A DNA stretch of 6,354 nucleotides from JBOFCS01 sp051646185 (GCA_051646185.1 JBOFCS010000004.1:1-6354), one strand, 5' to 3'. Shown: positions 1 through 5,789, counted from the first letter of the stretch. Translations and numbers: made by a program. Notes: generated from the letters alone by a model not told the origin.

Positions 1-381
1 AAGACATCCTCCCCGCCTTCTTCCGCATCACCTTCAGTCTCAACGAGCATTGTTACGATTGTTGTGACAACTACTTCGAACCCCAATCAGCCAAATTATA
101 AGAAGGACTGTGGGTTAGTAACTTGCACAATCTATTTCAGTAAGTCAATGACCGAATTTCTTGCAAGTGGTGGTACAACTGCAGTATCTACTGCCATTTG
201 TGGGGCAGTAGGTGCTGCAACAGTTGCGATTGGAGGTGTTATCTGCGGTTTGAGTGTTGCGCCTTATATTGCAATGGCGAACTGGGCTAAATCGCATGGG
301 ACTTGCCTTAAGATAAAATACAGTCGATTTGGTCCAATGGCAGCCTGGCCTGATTCCTATTCTGGAGGGAACTGCGCATGA
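1..381 (+). CDS. Partial exported-type protein with six-cysteine C-terminal domain (5' end outside window)
   Basis: The frame is open from the first base with no upstream stop. The only possible in-window start, a GTG at 64, has no Shine-Dalgarno sequence, so I read this as the last 126 codons of a longer gene. Visible codons 1-31 form a Ser/Thr/Pro-rich low-complexity linker typical of surface or secreted proteins. Codons 37-125 form a compact domain with six cysteines (37, 42, 67, 82, 102, 125), opening with CGLVTC and closing with YSGGNC. Between them lies a Gly/Ala/Val-rich hydrophobic stretch (about 59-93), then a basic segment (KIKYSR). From memory, similar CGxVTC...GNC tails occur in uncharacterised actinobacterial exported proteins; that resemblance is unverified. 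Even cysteine number suggests disulfides outside the membrane. The signal peptide, if any, would lie upstream. A bacteriocin-like or toxin role is only a guess. The stop overlaps the next gene's ATG (ATGA). Confidence 0.6.
   Translation, partial: KTSSPPSSASPSVSTSIVTIVVTTTSNPNQPNYKKDCGLVTCTIYFSKSMTEFLASGGTTAVSTAICGAVGAATVAIGGVICGLSVAPYIAMANWAKSHGTCLKIKYSRFGPMAAWPDSYSGGNCA
364..369 (+). promoter_or_regulatory. Ribosome binding site of the two-helix membrane protein gene
   Basis: GGAGGG lies 8 nt before the ATG at 378, inside the last codons of the upstream gene. This strong Shine-Dalgarno supports the 79-residue frame as a real gene despite its small size. Confidence 0.7.
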
Positions 382-617
382 TAACTGGATCTGTTTTTTT
401 ACAAGACTGCCGAAAGGCGGCTTGGCGGACAATTCCTCGAATAGTTTTTAGCACACTTATTCTAGTGCTAGTCAGTATTGTAGGGGCGATAGGCGCATGG
501 GTATCGAGGGAACAACCTGCGGTCTGGATTATCGGAACTCTTACGCTGATGGGTCTTATTATGATTATCTGGTTTCTGGTTGCAAAATTTTGGTCTAATA
601 AAGATAGACAGAGGTAG
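378..617 (+). CDS. Small two-helix membrane protein, function unknown
   Basis: I do not recognise a named family. The 79-residue product has a basic N-terminus (RKAAWRTIPR), a hydrophobic helix at about 22-42, a short polar turn (SREQP), a second helix at about 48-69 and a basic tail (KFWSNKDRQR). By the positive-inside rule both ends should be cytoplasmic, forming a helical hairpin with a tiny external loop. The gene overlaps the upstream six-cysteine protein gene by 4 nt (ATGA) and its stop abuts the next start, so the three are probably co-translated. Small multi-helix proteins beside exported peptides are often immunity or export helpers, but nothing in the sequence proves that. The existence of the gene is well supported by its Shine-Dalgarno and by the overlap. 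Its function is open. Confidence 0.65.
   Translation: MITGSVFLQDCRKAAWRTIPRIVFSTLILVLVSIVGAIGAWVSREQPAVWIIGTLTLMGLIMIIWFLVAKFWSNKDRQR
611..614 (+). promoter_or_regulatory. Ribosome binding site deciding the start of the Rv0361-like gene
   Basis: GAGG lies 5 nt before ATG 620 but only 2 nt before the adjacent GTG at 617. The spacing favours ATG 620 as the start; GTG 617 would add one residue. Confidence 0.5.
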
Positions 618-619
618 TG

Positions 620-1129
620 ATGAATAAAAATCCCGATGTAAATCGTATTACTGAGCGCGGATCACTCCATAGTTTTAGAAACTTAGCATCTAAAAAGGTT
701 AAGTTTTTTCTTGGTATGCTAGTAATTATCTGTGCTGTATCTATATGGTCTGCAAAGGCTTACCTAATAGATGATAAAAAGACTGACAACGAAGTGCAAA
801 ATCAAGCCATCGAAAGTGCGGTCCGGGCAGTTCTTGGCGATATGAATCAAGTTGATTTACAAAATGCTAGAGAACTTTCCTGTGGGTATCTCAAAGAGGA
901 ATTGCAGTCCACAGGCATCGATATTGAAAGCTTAATTAAGCAAAAGAACAATGAGCAGGGCGCAGTGGAGATTAAAGAAATTTTTGATACCTCTACTACC
1001 CAAATTGATTTCGCTACTTCAAAAGTTCGAATTGCGCGTAGTAATGTAGCAGAGGAACGTACACTTGAAGTACGTCTCCAAAACGACCGAGGCTCTTGGA
1101 AGGTTTGTTCCTTCAGCGATAGCCCGTAA
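620..1129 (+). CDS. Membrane-anchored protein with Rv0361/DUF4878-like extracytoplasmic domain
   Basis: The 169-residue protein has a basic cytoplasmic N-terminus (about 1-28), one hydrophobic helix at about 29-45 (FFLGMLVIICAVSIWSAK) and a soluble domain of about 120 residues predicted to lie outside the membrane. That domain starts with an amphipathic helix (AVRAVLGDMNQVD), has a cysteine at 88 (ELSCGYL) and ends with a strand WKVCSF containing Cys163. This layout, with paired cysteines and a closing W+V+C strand, resembles the NTF2-like Rv0361/DUF4878-type lipoprotein and membrane-protein domains common in mycobacteria and corynebacteria. Cys88-Cys163 could form a disulfide. Assignment is from recalled pattern only. 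It is the third gene of the AT-rich module and abuts the two-helix gene. It has no recognisable catalytic motif; a binding or scaffolding role near the cell surface is the most that can be inferred. Start chosen from Shine-Dalgarno spacing; GTG 617 is the alternative. Confidence 0.6.
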   Translation: MNKNPDVNRITERGSLHSFRNLASKKVKFFLGMLVIICAVSIWSAKAYLIDDKKTDNEVQNQAIESAVRAVLGDMNQVDLQNARELSCGYLKEELQSTGIDIESLIKQKNNEQGAVEIKEIFDTSTTQIDFATSKVRIARSNVAEERTLEVRLQNDRGSWKVCSFSDSP

Positions 1130-1201
1130 TTTTGTTAGTGTTGTGGTGGCTCTTGTGGAGATATTTGATTTAAAGTCCTTCGGAAAGAACATGATTCGAA
1201 C

Positions 1202-1218
1202 CTAATTTTCTGAATTAG
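1202..1218. repeat. Small AT-rich inverted repeat after the accessory module
   Basis: CTAATT and AATTAG (6 bp each) flank a 5-nt spacer, 73 nt after the stop of the Rv0361-like gene. It is too AT-rich and lacks a following T-run, so it is at best a weak terminator. No better terminator is visible for the accessory operon. Confidence 0.3.
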
Positions 1219-1273
1219 ATTGATGGCTGCTTTAGTGCTTCGGTCAGGCGCTGAGACTTGTGAATCAAAAACA

Positions 1274-1300
1274 TTGTCCACAACGCAATAGTTATGCACA
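1274..1300 (+). promoter_or_regulatory. Pair of DnaA-box-like nonamers upstream of the prepilin peptidase gene
   Basis: TTGTCCACA (1274-1282) matches the recalled mycobacterial DnaA-box consensus. TTATGCACA (1292-1300) differs from the classical TTATCCACA at one base. They lie in the same orientation, start to start 18 bp apart, in the 192-bp gap 1130-1321. No DnaA, DnaN, or AT-rich unwinding element is nearby, so this is not a chromosomal origin. A DnaA titration or transcription-control site is possible; chance cannot be excluded. The rest of the gap shows no gene, RNA or strong terminator. Confidence 0.4.
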
Positions 1301-1321
1301 GTGGATCGCTAACCGCCTAAG

Positions 1322-1804
1322 GTGCTCTTATGCGTAACCCAGAATAGGCGTGTGATTGCTGTAATAGCTACGACTGCTTTTGTGCTGTGGGGAACGGCGC
1401 TGAGTGTCATTGATCTGAGGGTTCGGAGATTACCCAATTATCTCACTATTCCAGGGGCGGTGGTCATCCTCGTCTTGTGTGTTTCATCGGGGTATGGGCG
1501 TGCCGCGATAGTGGGGGCAGCGGCCTTAAGTGGGTTGTATTTGCTTTTTTATCTGGGGTTCCCCTCCGCGTTGGGTGCTGGTGATATCAAACTTGCTCTT
1601 GGCTTAGGAGCATTAACCGGAAGATATGGTGGACAGGTCTGGTTGTACTCGGCCTTCACCGCAATAGTGCTCACCGCTGTTTGTGGGGCGATTGTGATGT
1701 TCTTACGTGCAGCCGCCGGCAAACCCTGGCGCTCAACCACAGTCCCACATGGTCCTTCGATGTGCTTAGCAAGTGCAGTGTTTACATTTTTTGTTGCGTT
1801 TTAG
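1322..1804 (+). CDS. Prepilin peptidase, A24 family (short, peptidase-only form)
   Basis: This is a polytopic membrane aspartyl protease that would cleave the leader of type IV pilin-like prepilins at the cytoplasmic face. The 160-residue product shows both catalytic aspartates: Asp31 in VIDLRVRRLPN after the first helix (about 12-30), and Asp88 in the GAGDIK motif, matching the family GxGD. Further helices are at about 42-56, 61-79, 104-126 and 145-160, and the late VPHGPSM segment matches the family's conserved P-x-G-P before the last helix. The N-terminal cysteine-rich methyltransferase domain of full PilD enzymes is absent, so it resembles the TadV/CpaA-size class. GTG 1322 is the first start after an in-frame TAA at 1310; it lacks a good ribosome binding site, and GTG 1352 (residue 11) is a credible alternative. 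No pilin or assembly genes are in the window. It sits 58 bp before aroC and could share its transcript. Confidence 0.85.
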   Translation: MLLCVTQNRRVIAVIATTAFVLWGTALSVIDLRVRRLPNYLTIPGAVVILVLCVSSGYGRAAIVGAAALSGLYLLFYLGFPSALGAGDIKLALGLGALTGRYGGQVWLYSAFTAIVLTAVCGAIVMFLRAAAGKPWRSTTVPHGPSMCLASAVFTFFVAF

Positions 1805-1847
1805 TTTATGTCTGGTCACCTGAACGCGAGCTAGAAGTACTAAGCAT

Positions 1848-1853
1848 GGAAAG
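1848..1853 (+). promoter_or_regulatory. Ribosome binding site of aroC
   Basis: GGAAAG lies 9 nt before the GTG at 1863. Together with the conserved N-terminus (LRWITAGESHG) it fixes the non-ATG start. I see no convincing -35/-10 pair in the 58-bp gap before aroC, so the aro promoter may lie upstream of or inside the prepilin peptidase gene. Confidence 0.55.
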
Positions 1854-1862
1854 ATAGACCCC

Positions 1863-3050
1863 GTGCTGCGTTGGATAACTGCCGGAGAGTCCCATGGCCC
1901 TGCTCTTATTGCCGTCTTAGAGGGGATGGTCGCAGGAGTTGAAGTGACCTCCGGCGAGATATCGGCACAACTTGCGCGACGCCGTCTGGGCTATGGCCGA
2001 GGTGCCAGAATGGCATTTGAAGCCGATAAAGTGACGATGGTGGGAGGGTTCCGCCACGGTCTCACCTTGGGTGGTCCACTGGCAATCGAGGTAGGAAACA
2101 CCGAGTGGCCCAAATGGGAAACCGTGATGTCGCCCGACCCGGTCGATCCCAGCATTCTTAGTGAACTAGCACGCAATGCACCACTTACCCGTCCGCGTCC
2201 CGGCCATGCTGATTACTCGGGCATGCTGAAATACGGTTTTGACGATGCCCGACCAGTTTTGGAACGCGCAAGCGCCAGGGAAACAGCTGCTCGGGTAGCA
2301 GTGGGTGCTGTGGCCCGAGCCTTCCTGAAACAGTGTTTAGGTGTTGAGGTTCTCTCGCACGTTATTTCCATCGGTGCTTCCCAACCTTATGAAGGTTCCG
2401 AGCCGGCATTTGCTGACCTGGATGTCATCGATGCAAGCCCAGTACGTGCTTTTAGTGCAGCAGCCCAAGAGCACATGATCGCCGAAATTGAAGCTGCCAA
2501 AAAAGATGGGGACACCCTGGGCGGTGTTGTTGAAGTGGTTGTTCATGGATTACCAGTAGGGTTAGGCTCTTTTATCAGCGGTGAAGAACGCCTCGATGCC
2601 AAGCTTGCTGCTGCGCTCATGGGTATCCAGGCAATTAAGGGTGTTGAAGTTGGTGATGGTTTTGCCACCGCACGCCGCAGAGGTAGTCAGGCTCATGATG
2701 AGATGCACCCAGGTCCCGACGGAGTATTGCGTTCCACCAATCGTGCTGGTGGCATCGAAGGTGGTATGACAAACGGCTCCACGTTGCGCGTTAGAGCAGC
2801 AATGAAGCCTATATCGACGGTCCCACGCGCACTTGCCACAGTAGATATGGCAACAGGTAAAGAAGCGGTGGCGATTCATCAGCGTTCAGATGTTTGTGCT
2901 GTTCCCGCTGCGGCTGTGGTAGCCGAAGCCATGGTGGCTCTGGTCCTCGCCCAGGCTGCTTTGCAGAAATTTGGTGGCGACTCACTAACGGAAACAAAGA
3001 ACAACGTCAGTAGCTACCTTAGTGGCATTGCCGCCCGCCCACCTCGATGA
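1863..3050 (+). CDS. aroC: Chorismate synthase
   Basis: Catalyses the last shikimate-pathway step, converting 5-enolpyruvylshikimate-3-phosphate to chorismate by a phosphate elimination that needs reduced FMN. Chorismate then feeds Phe, Tyr, Trp, folate, menaquinone and, in many relatives, siderophores. The 395-residue length is normal for the family. All three signatures are present: the N-terminal GESHGPAL (8-15) with His11, the ERASARET block (134-141), and RSDVCAVP (341-348) with Asp343. His115 in RPGHADYSG is the second conserved active-site histidine. The basic R-R-L-G-Y-G-R-G segment (40-47) is the expected substrate/FMN-binding region. GTG is the start codon, fixed by the conserved first residues and GGAAAG. 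Being the first gene of the cluster, it is followed 13 nt later by aroK. The enzyme acts in the cytoplasm as a tetramer in known relatives. No lesions are seen. Confidence 0.97.
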   Translation: MLRWITAGESHGPALIAVLEGMVAGVEVTSGEISAQLARRRLGYGRGARMAFEADKVTMVGGFRHGLTLGGPLAIEVGNTEWPKWETVMSPDPVDPSILSELARNAPLTRPRPGHADYSGMLKYGFDDARPVLERASARETAARVAVGAVARAFLKQCLGVEVLSHVISIGASQPYEGSEPAFADLDVIDASPVRAFSAAAQEHMIAEIEAAKKDGDTLGGVVEVVVHGLPVGLGSFISGEERLDAKLAAALMGIQAIKGVEVGDGFATARRRGSQAHDEMHPGPDGVLRSTNRAGGIEGGMTNGSTLRVRAAMKPISTVPRALATVDMATGKEAVAIHQRSDVCAVPAAAVVAEAMVALVLAQAALQKFGGDSLTETKNNVSSYLSGIAARPPR

Positions 3051-3063
3051 GAGATGACGGACG

Positions 3064-3705
3064 ATGAGCCCACAAGCAGTTCTTATTGGGCCGCCAGGTG
3101 CGGGCAAATCAACTATAGGAAGAAGATTAGCCCGTGCACTCGATGTGACGATATACGACACAGATCTTGCTATTGAACAAGAATCTGGACGGGCAATCGC
3201 CGAAATTTTTAGCACTGAGGGTGAGCCCTTTTTTCGTGCCATCGAAGAAAGAATAGTTCTGCAAGCTCTGACCGAGCAAAGCGGAATTGTTTCCCTTGGC
3301 GGTGGATCAATTTTATCAGCAAAAACTCGGCAAGCGCTTAAGGCTGCTACGGTCATATACCTTGATATTAGTATTGAAGAAGGTATAAAAAGAACCGGGG
3401 CGAATAACACTCGACCAGTTCTTAATACATCTGATCCAGTCGCAAAATATCGGGAGCTTATGGCCTTTCGTCGACCGCTTTACAACGAGGTGGCCACGAT
3501 AAGAGTGGAGACCGAAGGGCGCAGTCCTGCTTCAGTTGTGAGATACATCGTGTCACGGCTCCAGAAAATATCAGAAAACCCAGCTGCAGGAAATAGATCA
3601 GAAGCAGCAAGGCAGGCAAGGCGGCGCCGTAGTCGAAGCTCCCAGCGTCGAAAAATCGGTAGTGGTAATAACGTGAATAGGAGTGGAGTTTCTAGTGATG
3701 AGTGA
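3064..3705 (+). CDS. aroK: Shikimate kinase with an Arg/Ser-rich C-terminal extension
   Basis: Phosphorylates the 3-hydroxyl of shikimate with ATP in the cytoplasm. The core lines up residue for residue with the M. tuberculosis enzyme as I recall it: Walker A GPPGAGKST (9-17), Asp34 in the DTD motif and Arg58 in EPFFR for shikimate, the GGG of the Walker B region at 79-81, lid Arg117 (TRPVL), and Arg136 (FRRPLY). The kinase fold should end near residue 168. The protein runs on to 213, against about 176 in M. tuberculosis. The extra tail (169-213) is polar and very basic, with four arginines in a row at 186-189 and 11 Arg/Lys between 178 and 206. It looks disordered. ATG 3064 is 13 nt after the aroC stop, with a weak purine-rich site before it. 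Its last 8 nt overlap aroB. Confidence 0.95.
   Translation: MSPQAVLIGPPGAGKSTIGRRLARALDVTIYDTDLAIEQESGRAIAEIFSTEGEPFFRAIEERIVLQALTEQSGIVSLGGGSILSAKTRQALKAATVIYLDISIEEGIKRTGANNTRPVLNTSDPVAKYRELMAFRRPLYNEVATIRVETEGRSPASVVRYIVSRLQKISENPAAGNRSEAARQARRRRSRSSQRRKIGSGNNVNRSGVSSDE
3679..3688 (+). promoter_or_regulatory. Ribosome binding site deciding the aroB start
   Basis: AGGAG (3679-3683) and GGAG (3685-3688) lie inside the end of aroK. The GGAG is 9 nt from ATG 3698 and 6 nt from GTG 3695. The longer start at GTG 3683 falls within the site itself and is unlikely. Confidence 0.6.
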
Positions 3706-4810
3706 CCCGGTAGTAGTGCAAGTGAAGACAAGTCGGCCGTACCCAGTCATCATTGGTCGGGGCCTGTTAGGTGATCTTGTTTCTATTCTGGACCGGACTC
3801 GAACAGTGGCGATTTTCCATCAGCCCACTCTTGCGCAAACAGCAGAATCTGTTCGGGAAGCTCTCTCTAGCAAGGGTATAGACGCCCATCGTATTGAAAT
3901 ACCTGATGCTGAAGATGGGAAAGAGTTAGCGGTTGCTGGTTTTTGCTGGGAAGTTCTTGGTCGAATAGGTCTGACACGCAGCGATGCGATAGTTAGCCTA
4001 GGGGGAGGTGCTGCAACGGATTTGGCTGGTTTTGTAGCAGCAACATGGATGCGTGGTGTGCGAGTTGTGCATATCCCCACCACCTTGTTGGCAATGGTAG
4101 ATGCGGCAGTGGGTGGCAAAACTGGTATCAATACTGAGGCCGGAAAAAACCTTGTAGGCGCTTTTCATGAACCAACGGCAGTTCTGGTTGACTTAGCAAC
4201 CTTGGAAACAGTTCCCCCTAACGAAATTGTTTCTGGGATGGCTGAAATTATCAAAGCAGGTTTTATTGCTGACCCGGAAATTTTGAATCTTATTGAATCT
4301 GACTCTCAGGCGGCCTTGGATCCTAAGGGAGATGTGCTTCCGGAACTTATTATTCGCTCAATTGAGGTGAAAGCCAAAGTAGTAGCGGCGGATTTACATG
4401 AATCAGAGCTACGTGAAATTCTCAATTATGGGCATACCTTGGGGCATGCCATTGAGCGTCGAGAACGCTACCGTTGGCGGCACGGAGCGGCAGTGGCGGT
4501 GGGCCTCGTTTTTGCTGCAGAATTAGGCCGACTAGCAGGTCGACTCGATGATGCCACAGCTGACCGCCATGCTCAGGTGCTCAGTAGTGTTGGTCTACCA
4601 ACTACTTACGATAGTGATGCACTTCCTGAGCTATTGTCGGCAATGGCTGGAGATAAGAAAAATCGTTCAGGCTTACTGCGCTTTGTGGTCTTGGACGGAC
4701 TTGCAAAACCTGGAAGACTCGAAGGGCCAGATCCTTCTTTGCTTGCCGCCGCATACTCTGCGGTAGCGCGTGATGGTGAAGACACTAGAGGGAATGGAGT
4801 GCTGCTGTGA
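3698..4810 (+). CDS. aroB: 3-Dehydroquinate synthase
   Basis: Converts DAHP to 3-dehydroquinate, the second shikimate step, using NAD+ and a divalent metal (zinc or cobalt in known enzymes). The 370-residue length fits the family. The Rossmann-type N-terminal half carries the glycine-rich SLGGGAATDLAGF block (GGG at 102-104) and the PTTLLAMVDAAVGGKTGIN segment, which bind NAD+ and substrate. The C-terminal half has the metal ligands: Glu183 in MAEIIKAG, His246 in NYGHTLGH, and His262 in WRHGAAV. ATG 3698 was chosen from its ribosome-binding-site spacing; it overlaps aroK by 8 nt. GTG 3695 and GTG 3683 are in frame but less likely. The stop TGA overlaps the aroQ ATG (TGATG), so translation of aroK, aroB and aroQ is probably coupled. 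No lesions are seen. Confidence 0.96.
   Translation: MSDPVVVQVKTSRPYPVIIGRGLLGDLVSILDRTRTVAIFHQPTLAQTAESVREALSSKGIDAHRIEIPDAEDGKELAVAGFCWEVLGRIGLTRSDAIVSLGGGAATDLAGFVAATWMRGVRVVHIPTTLLAMVDAAVGGKTGINTEAGKNLVGAFHEPTAVLVDLATLETVPPNEIVSGMAEIIKAGFIADPEILNLIESDSQAALDPKGDVLPELIIRSIEVKAKVVAADLHESELREILNYGHTLGHAIERRERYRWRHGAAVAVGLVFAAELGRLAGRLDDATADRHAQVLSSVGLPTTYDSDALPELLSAMAGDKKNRSGLLRFVVLDGLAKPGRLEGPDPSLLAAAYSAVARDGEDTRGNGVLL
4796..4799 (+). promoter_or_regulatory. Ribosome binding site of aroQ
   Basis: GGAG is 10 nt before ATG 4810 and 7 nt before the in-frame GTG at 4807. Both starts are usable and differ by one residue; ATG is preferred for codon type. Confidence 0.45.
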
Positions 4811-5235
4811 TGATCCAGATTCTTAATGGGCCAAACCTTGGACGGCTGGGCAAACGCCAACCTGAAGTCTATGGTTCGACTAGTTATGGCGATTTAGTAG
4901 AACTATGCACAACAGCGGCAGCGGAACTGGGAGTTGAGGTATCTGTTCGGCAAACCGATAGTGAGTCTGAGTTACTTGACTGGATTCATGCCGCCGCTGA
5001 TGCGGGAGATCCGGTGGTGCTCAATGCTGGAGCCTTTACCCATACTTCTATAGCGTTGCGGGATGCCTGCGCCGAATTAACCGGCGGTCTTATTGAAGTG
5101 CATATCTCAAATGTGCACGCCAGGGAAGACTTTCGTCACCATTCCTATCTTAGTGCGGTAGCAACCGGGGTAATTGTTGGGCTAGGCACTGCTGGTTACC
5201 CTTTAGCTATAAGGTTTCTAGCCGAACGAAGTTAG
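4810..5235 (+). CDS. aroQ: 3-Dehydroquinate dehydratase, type II
   Basis: Dehydrates 3-dehydroquinate to 3-dehydroshikimate, the third pathway step, by the type II trans-elimination through an enolate, with no Schiff base. The 141-residue length is typical for the flavodoxin-like dodecameric type II family (about 147 in M. tuberculosis). The signature ILNGPNLGRLGKR opens the protein. The mobile catalytic loop follows with Arg16 and the catalytic Tyr21 (RQPEVYG). Asn72 in LNAGAFTHTS and His98 in VHISNVHARE are the other active-site residues, all with the spacing known from the family. In M. tuberculosis literature this gene is called aroD, although it is the type II enzyme. It is the last gene of the aro operon, overlaps aroB by one base, and is followed 12 nt after its stop by a strong hairpin. 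GTG 4807 is an alternative start. Confidence 0.96.
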   Translation: MIQILNGPNLGRLGKRQPEVYGSTSYGDLVELCTTAAAELGVEVSVRQTDSESELLDWIHAAADAGDPVVLNAGAFTHTSIALRDACAELTGGLIEVHISNVHAREDFRHHSYLSAVATGVIVGLGTAGYPLAIRFLAERS

Positions 5236-5247
5236 TTGAGCTTTACC

Positions 5248-5287
5248 AGAACAGGCCTAACTCATATTTAAGAGTTAGGGCTGTTCT
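5248..5287. terminator. Bidirectional hairpin terminator between aroQ and the convergent membrane gene
   Basis: Arms 5248-5263 and 5272-5287 are 16 nt each and complementary at 15 of 16 positions (one G-G mismatch at 5255/5280), with an 8-nt AT loop. No clear T-run follows on either side, so it would act as a rho-independent-like hairpin without the U tail. The right arm encodes the last six residues of the minus-strand gene, and that gene's stop codon (5268-5270) lies in the loop. Placement between convergent genes fits termination in both directions. Confidence 0.75.
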
Positions 5288-5789
5288 GTGATACTGCAGC
5301 AAAAACCTCAGTGTTGGCATCATCTGACCCAGCGGTGGCGCTTTGCCCCGTCGCCCTAGCTTCCCGCCGCTCTTTGCTACCGAGGAATCGGCCAAGCAAG
5401 ATTGATAGTGTTGCTGGTAAAAATATCAGTAACGCGGTAAATGAAGCACCCGCTGTGATTTCAACGAAGAAGGAGTTTTCACCCATCCCAGTAATAAGCA
5501 GTCGACCAAGTATCCAGCTGAGGATTCCGGCAACAACTCCGGCTAGAAGCCCCGCTTTGAGCCACATCATGGTGAGATCTGCTTGGTCAGCAGGATCGTC
5601 ATGGTCTCGACCATCTTTTATGCCGTCAATTCCAGCCCAAGTTACTCCAACGATGAGTGCACATACCACGGCAATAAAGATTTGGATTGATTGTTCGGTT
5701 TGCCATTTAACAATGCCAAGTCCAAGTAGTGCTCGGGTAATAACATGAAGCACAGCAAGAACAAGACCACGTTTAACCCAAGGATTCAT
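5268..5789 (-). CDS. Four-helix membrane protein, B-4DMT/Rv2536-like
   Basis: The 173-residue protein has four predicted membrane helices: about 8-27, 34-53, 76-97 and 108-133. An acidic cytoplasmic-type loop (55-73, GIKDGRDHDDPADQAD) joins helices 2 and 3, and a hydrophilic tail (138-173) starts with the basic KERREAR. The N-terminus NPWVKRGLVLAVLHV and the acidic loop match what I recall of the actinobacterial family labelled B-4DMT transporter, whose M. tuberculosis member (Rv2536) sits at the same place, reversed between aroQ and pepQ. The transporter label rests on family naming; no substrate is evident. It converges on aroQ with only 32 nt between stops and shares the hairpin terminator. 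ATG 5789 has no Shine-Dalgarno; a TACTCT box 6 nt upstream suggests a leaderless transcript. The plus-strand open frame across this gene (5311-5748) is judged a shadow. Confidence 0.85.
   Translation of the reverse strand: MNPWVKRGLVLAVLHVITRALLGLGIVKWQTEQSIQIFIAVVCALIVGVTWAGIDGIKDGRDHDDPADQADLTMMWLKAGLLAGVVAGILSWILGRLLITGMGENSFFVEITAGASFTALLIFLPATLSILLGRFLGSKERREARATGQSATAGSDDANTEVFAAVSQNSPNS

Noticed and set aside
145..432. Minus-strand open frame of 95 residues opposite the six-cysteine gene
   Set aside because: It spans the junction of two well-supported plus-strand genes and its product has no recognisable domain or membrane pattern. Treated as a shadow.
1195..1204. GATTCGAACC, the reverse complement of a tRNA T-loop consensus, suggesting a tRNA end or attachment site beside the accessory module
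   Set aside because: On the minus strand the flanking five bases do not pair as a T-stem (TTAGG against CATGT), and no acceptor, anticodon arm or duplicate copy is visible. Probably chance.
1274..1300. Replication origin
   Set aside because: Only two boxes, with no dnaA/dnaN, rep gene or AT-rich unwinding region.
1808..1834. Eight-codon reading frame between the prepilin peptidase and aroC as a possible attenuator leader peptide
   Set aside because: It has no ribosome binding site, no run of aromatic codons and no alternative hairpins in the 58-bp gap.
2985..3410. Minus-strand open frame of 141 residues opposite aroC/aroK
   Set aside because: It lies entirely over intact chorismate synthase and shikimate kinase coding sequence and resembles no family. 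Shadow.
3683..3697. Longer aroB starting at GTG 3683
   Set aside because: The start would lie within the Shine-Dalgarno sequences that serve ATG 3698, and the added five residues are not a family feature.
5311..5748. Plus-strand open frame of 145 residues opposite the four-helix membrane gene
   Set aside because: The minus-strand frame has coherent helices, a known syntenic counterpart and a terminator. The plus frame is Ser/Pro-rich without a domain, typical of an antisense shadow.
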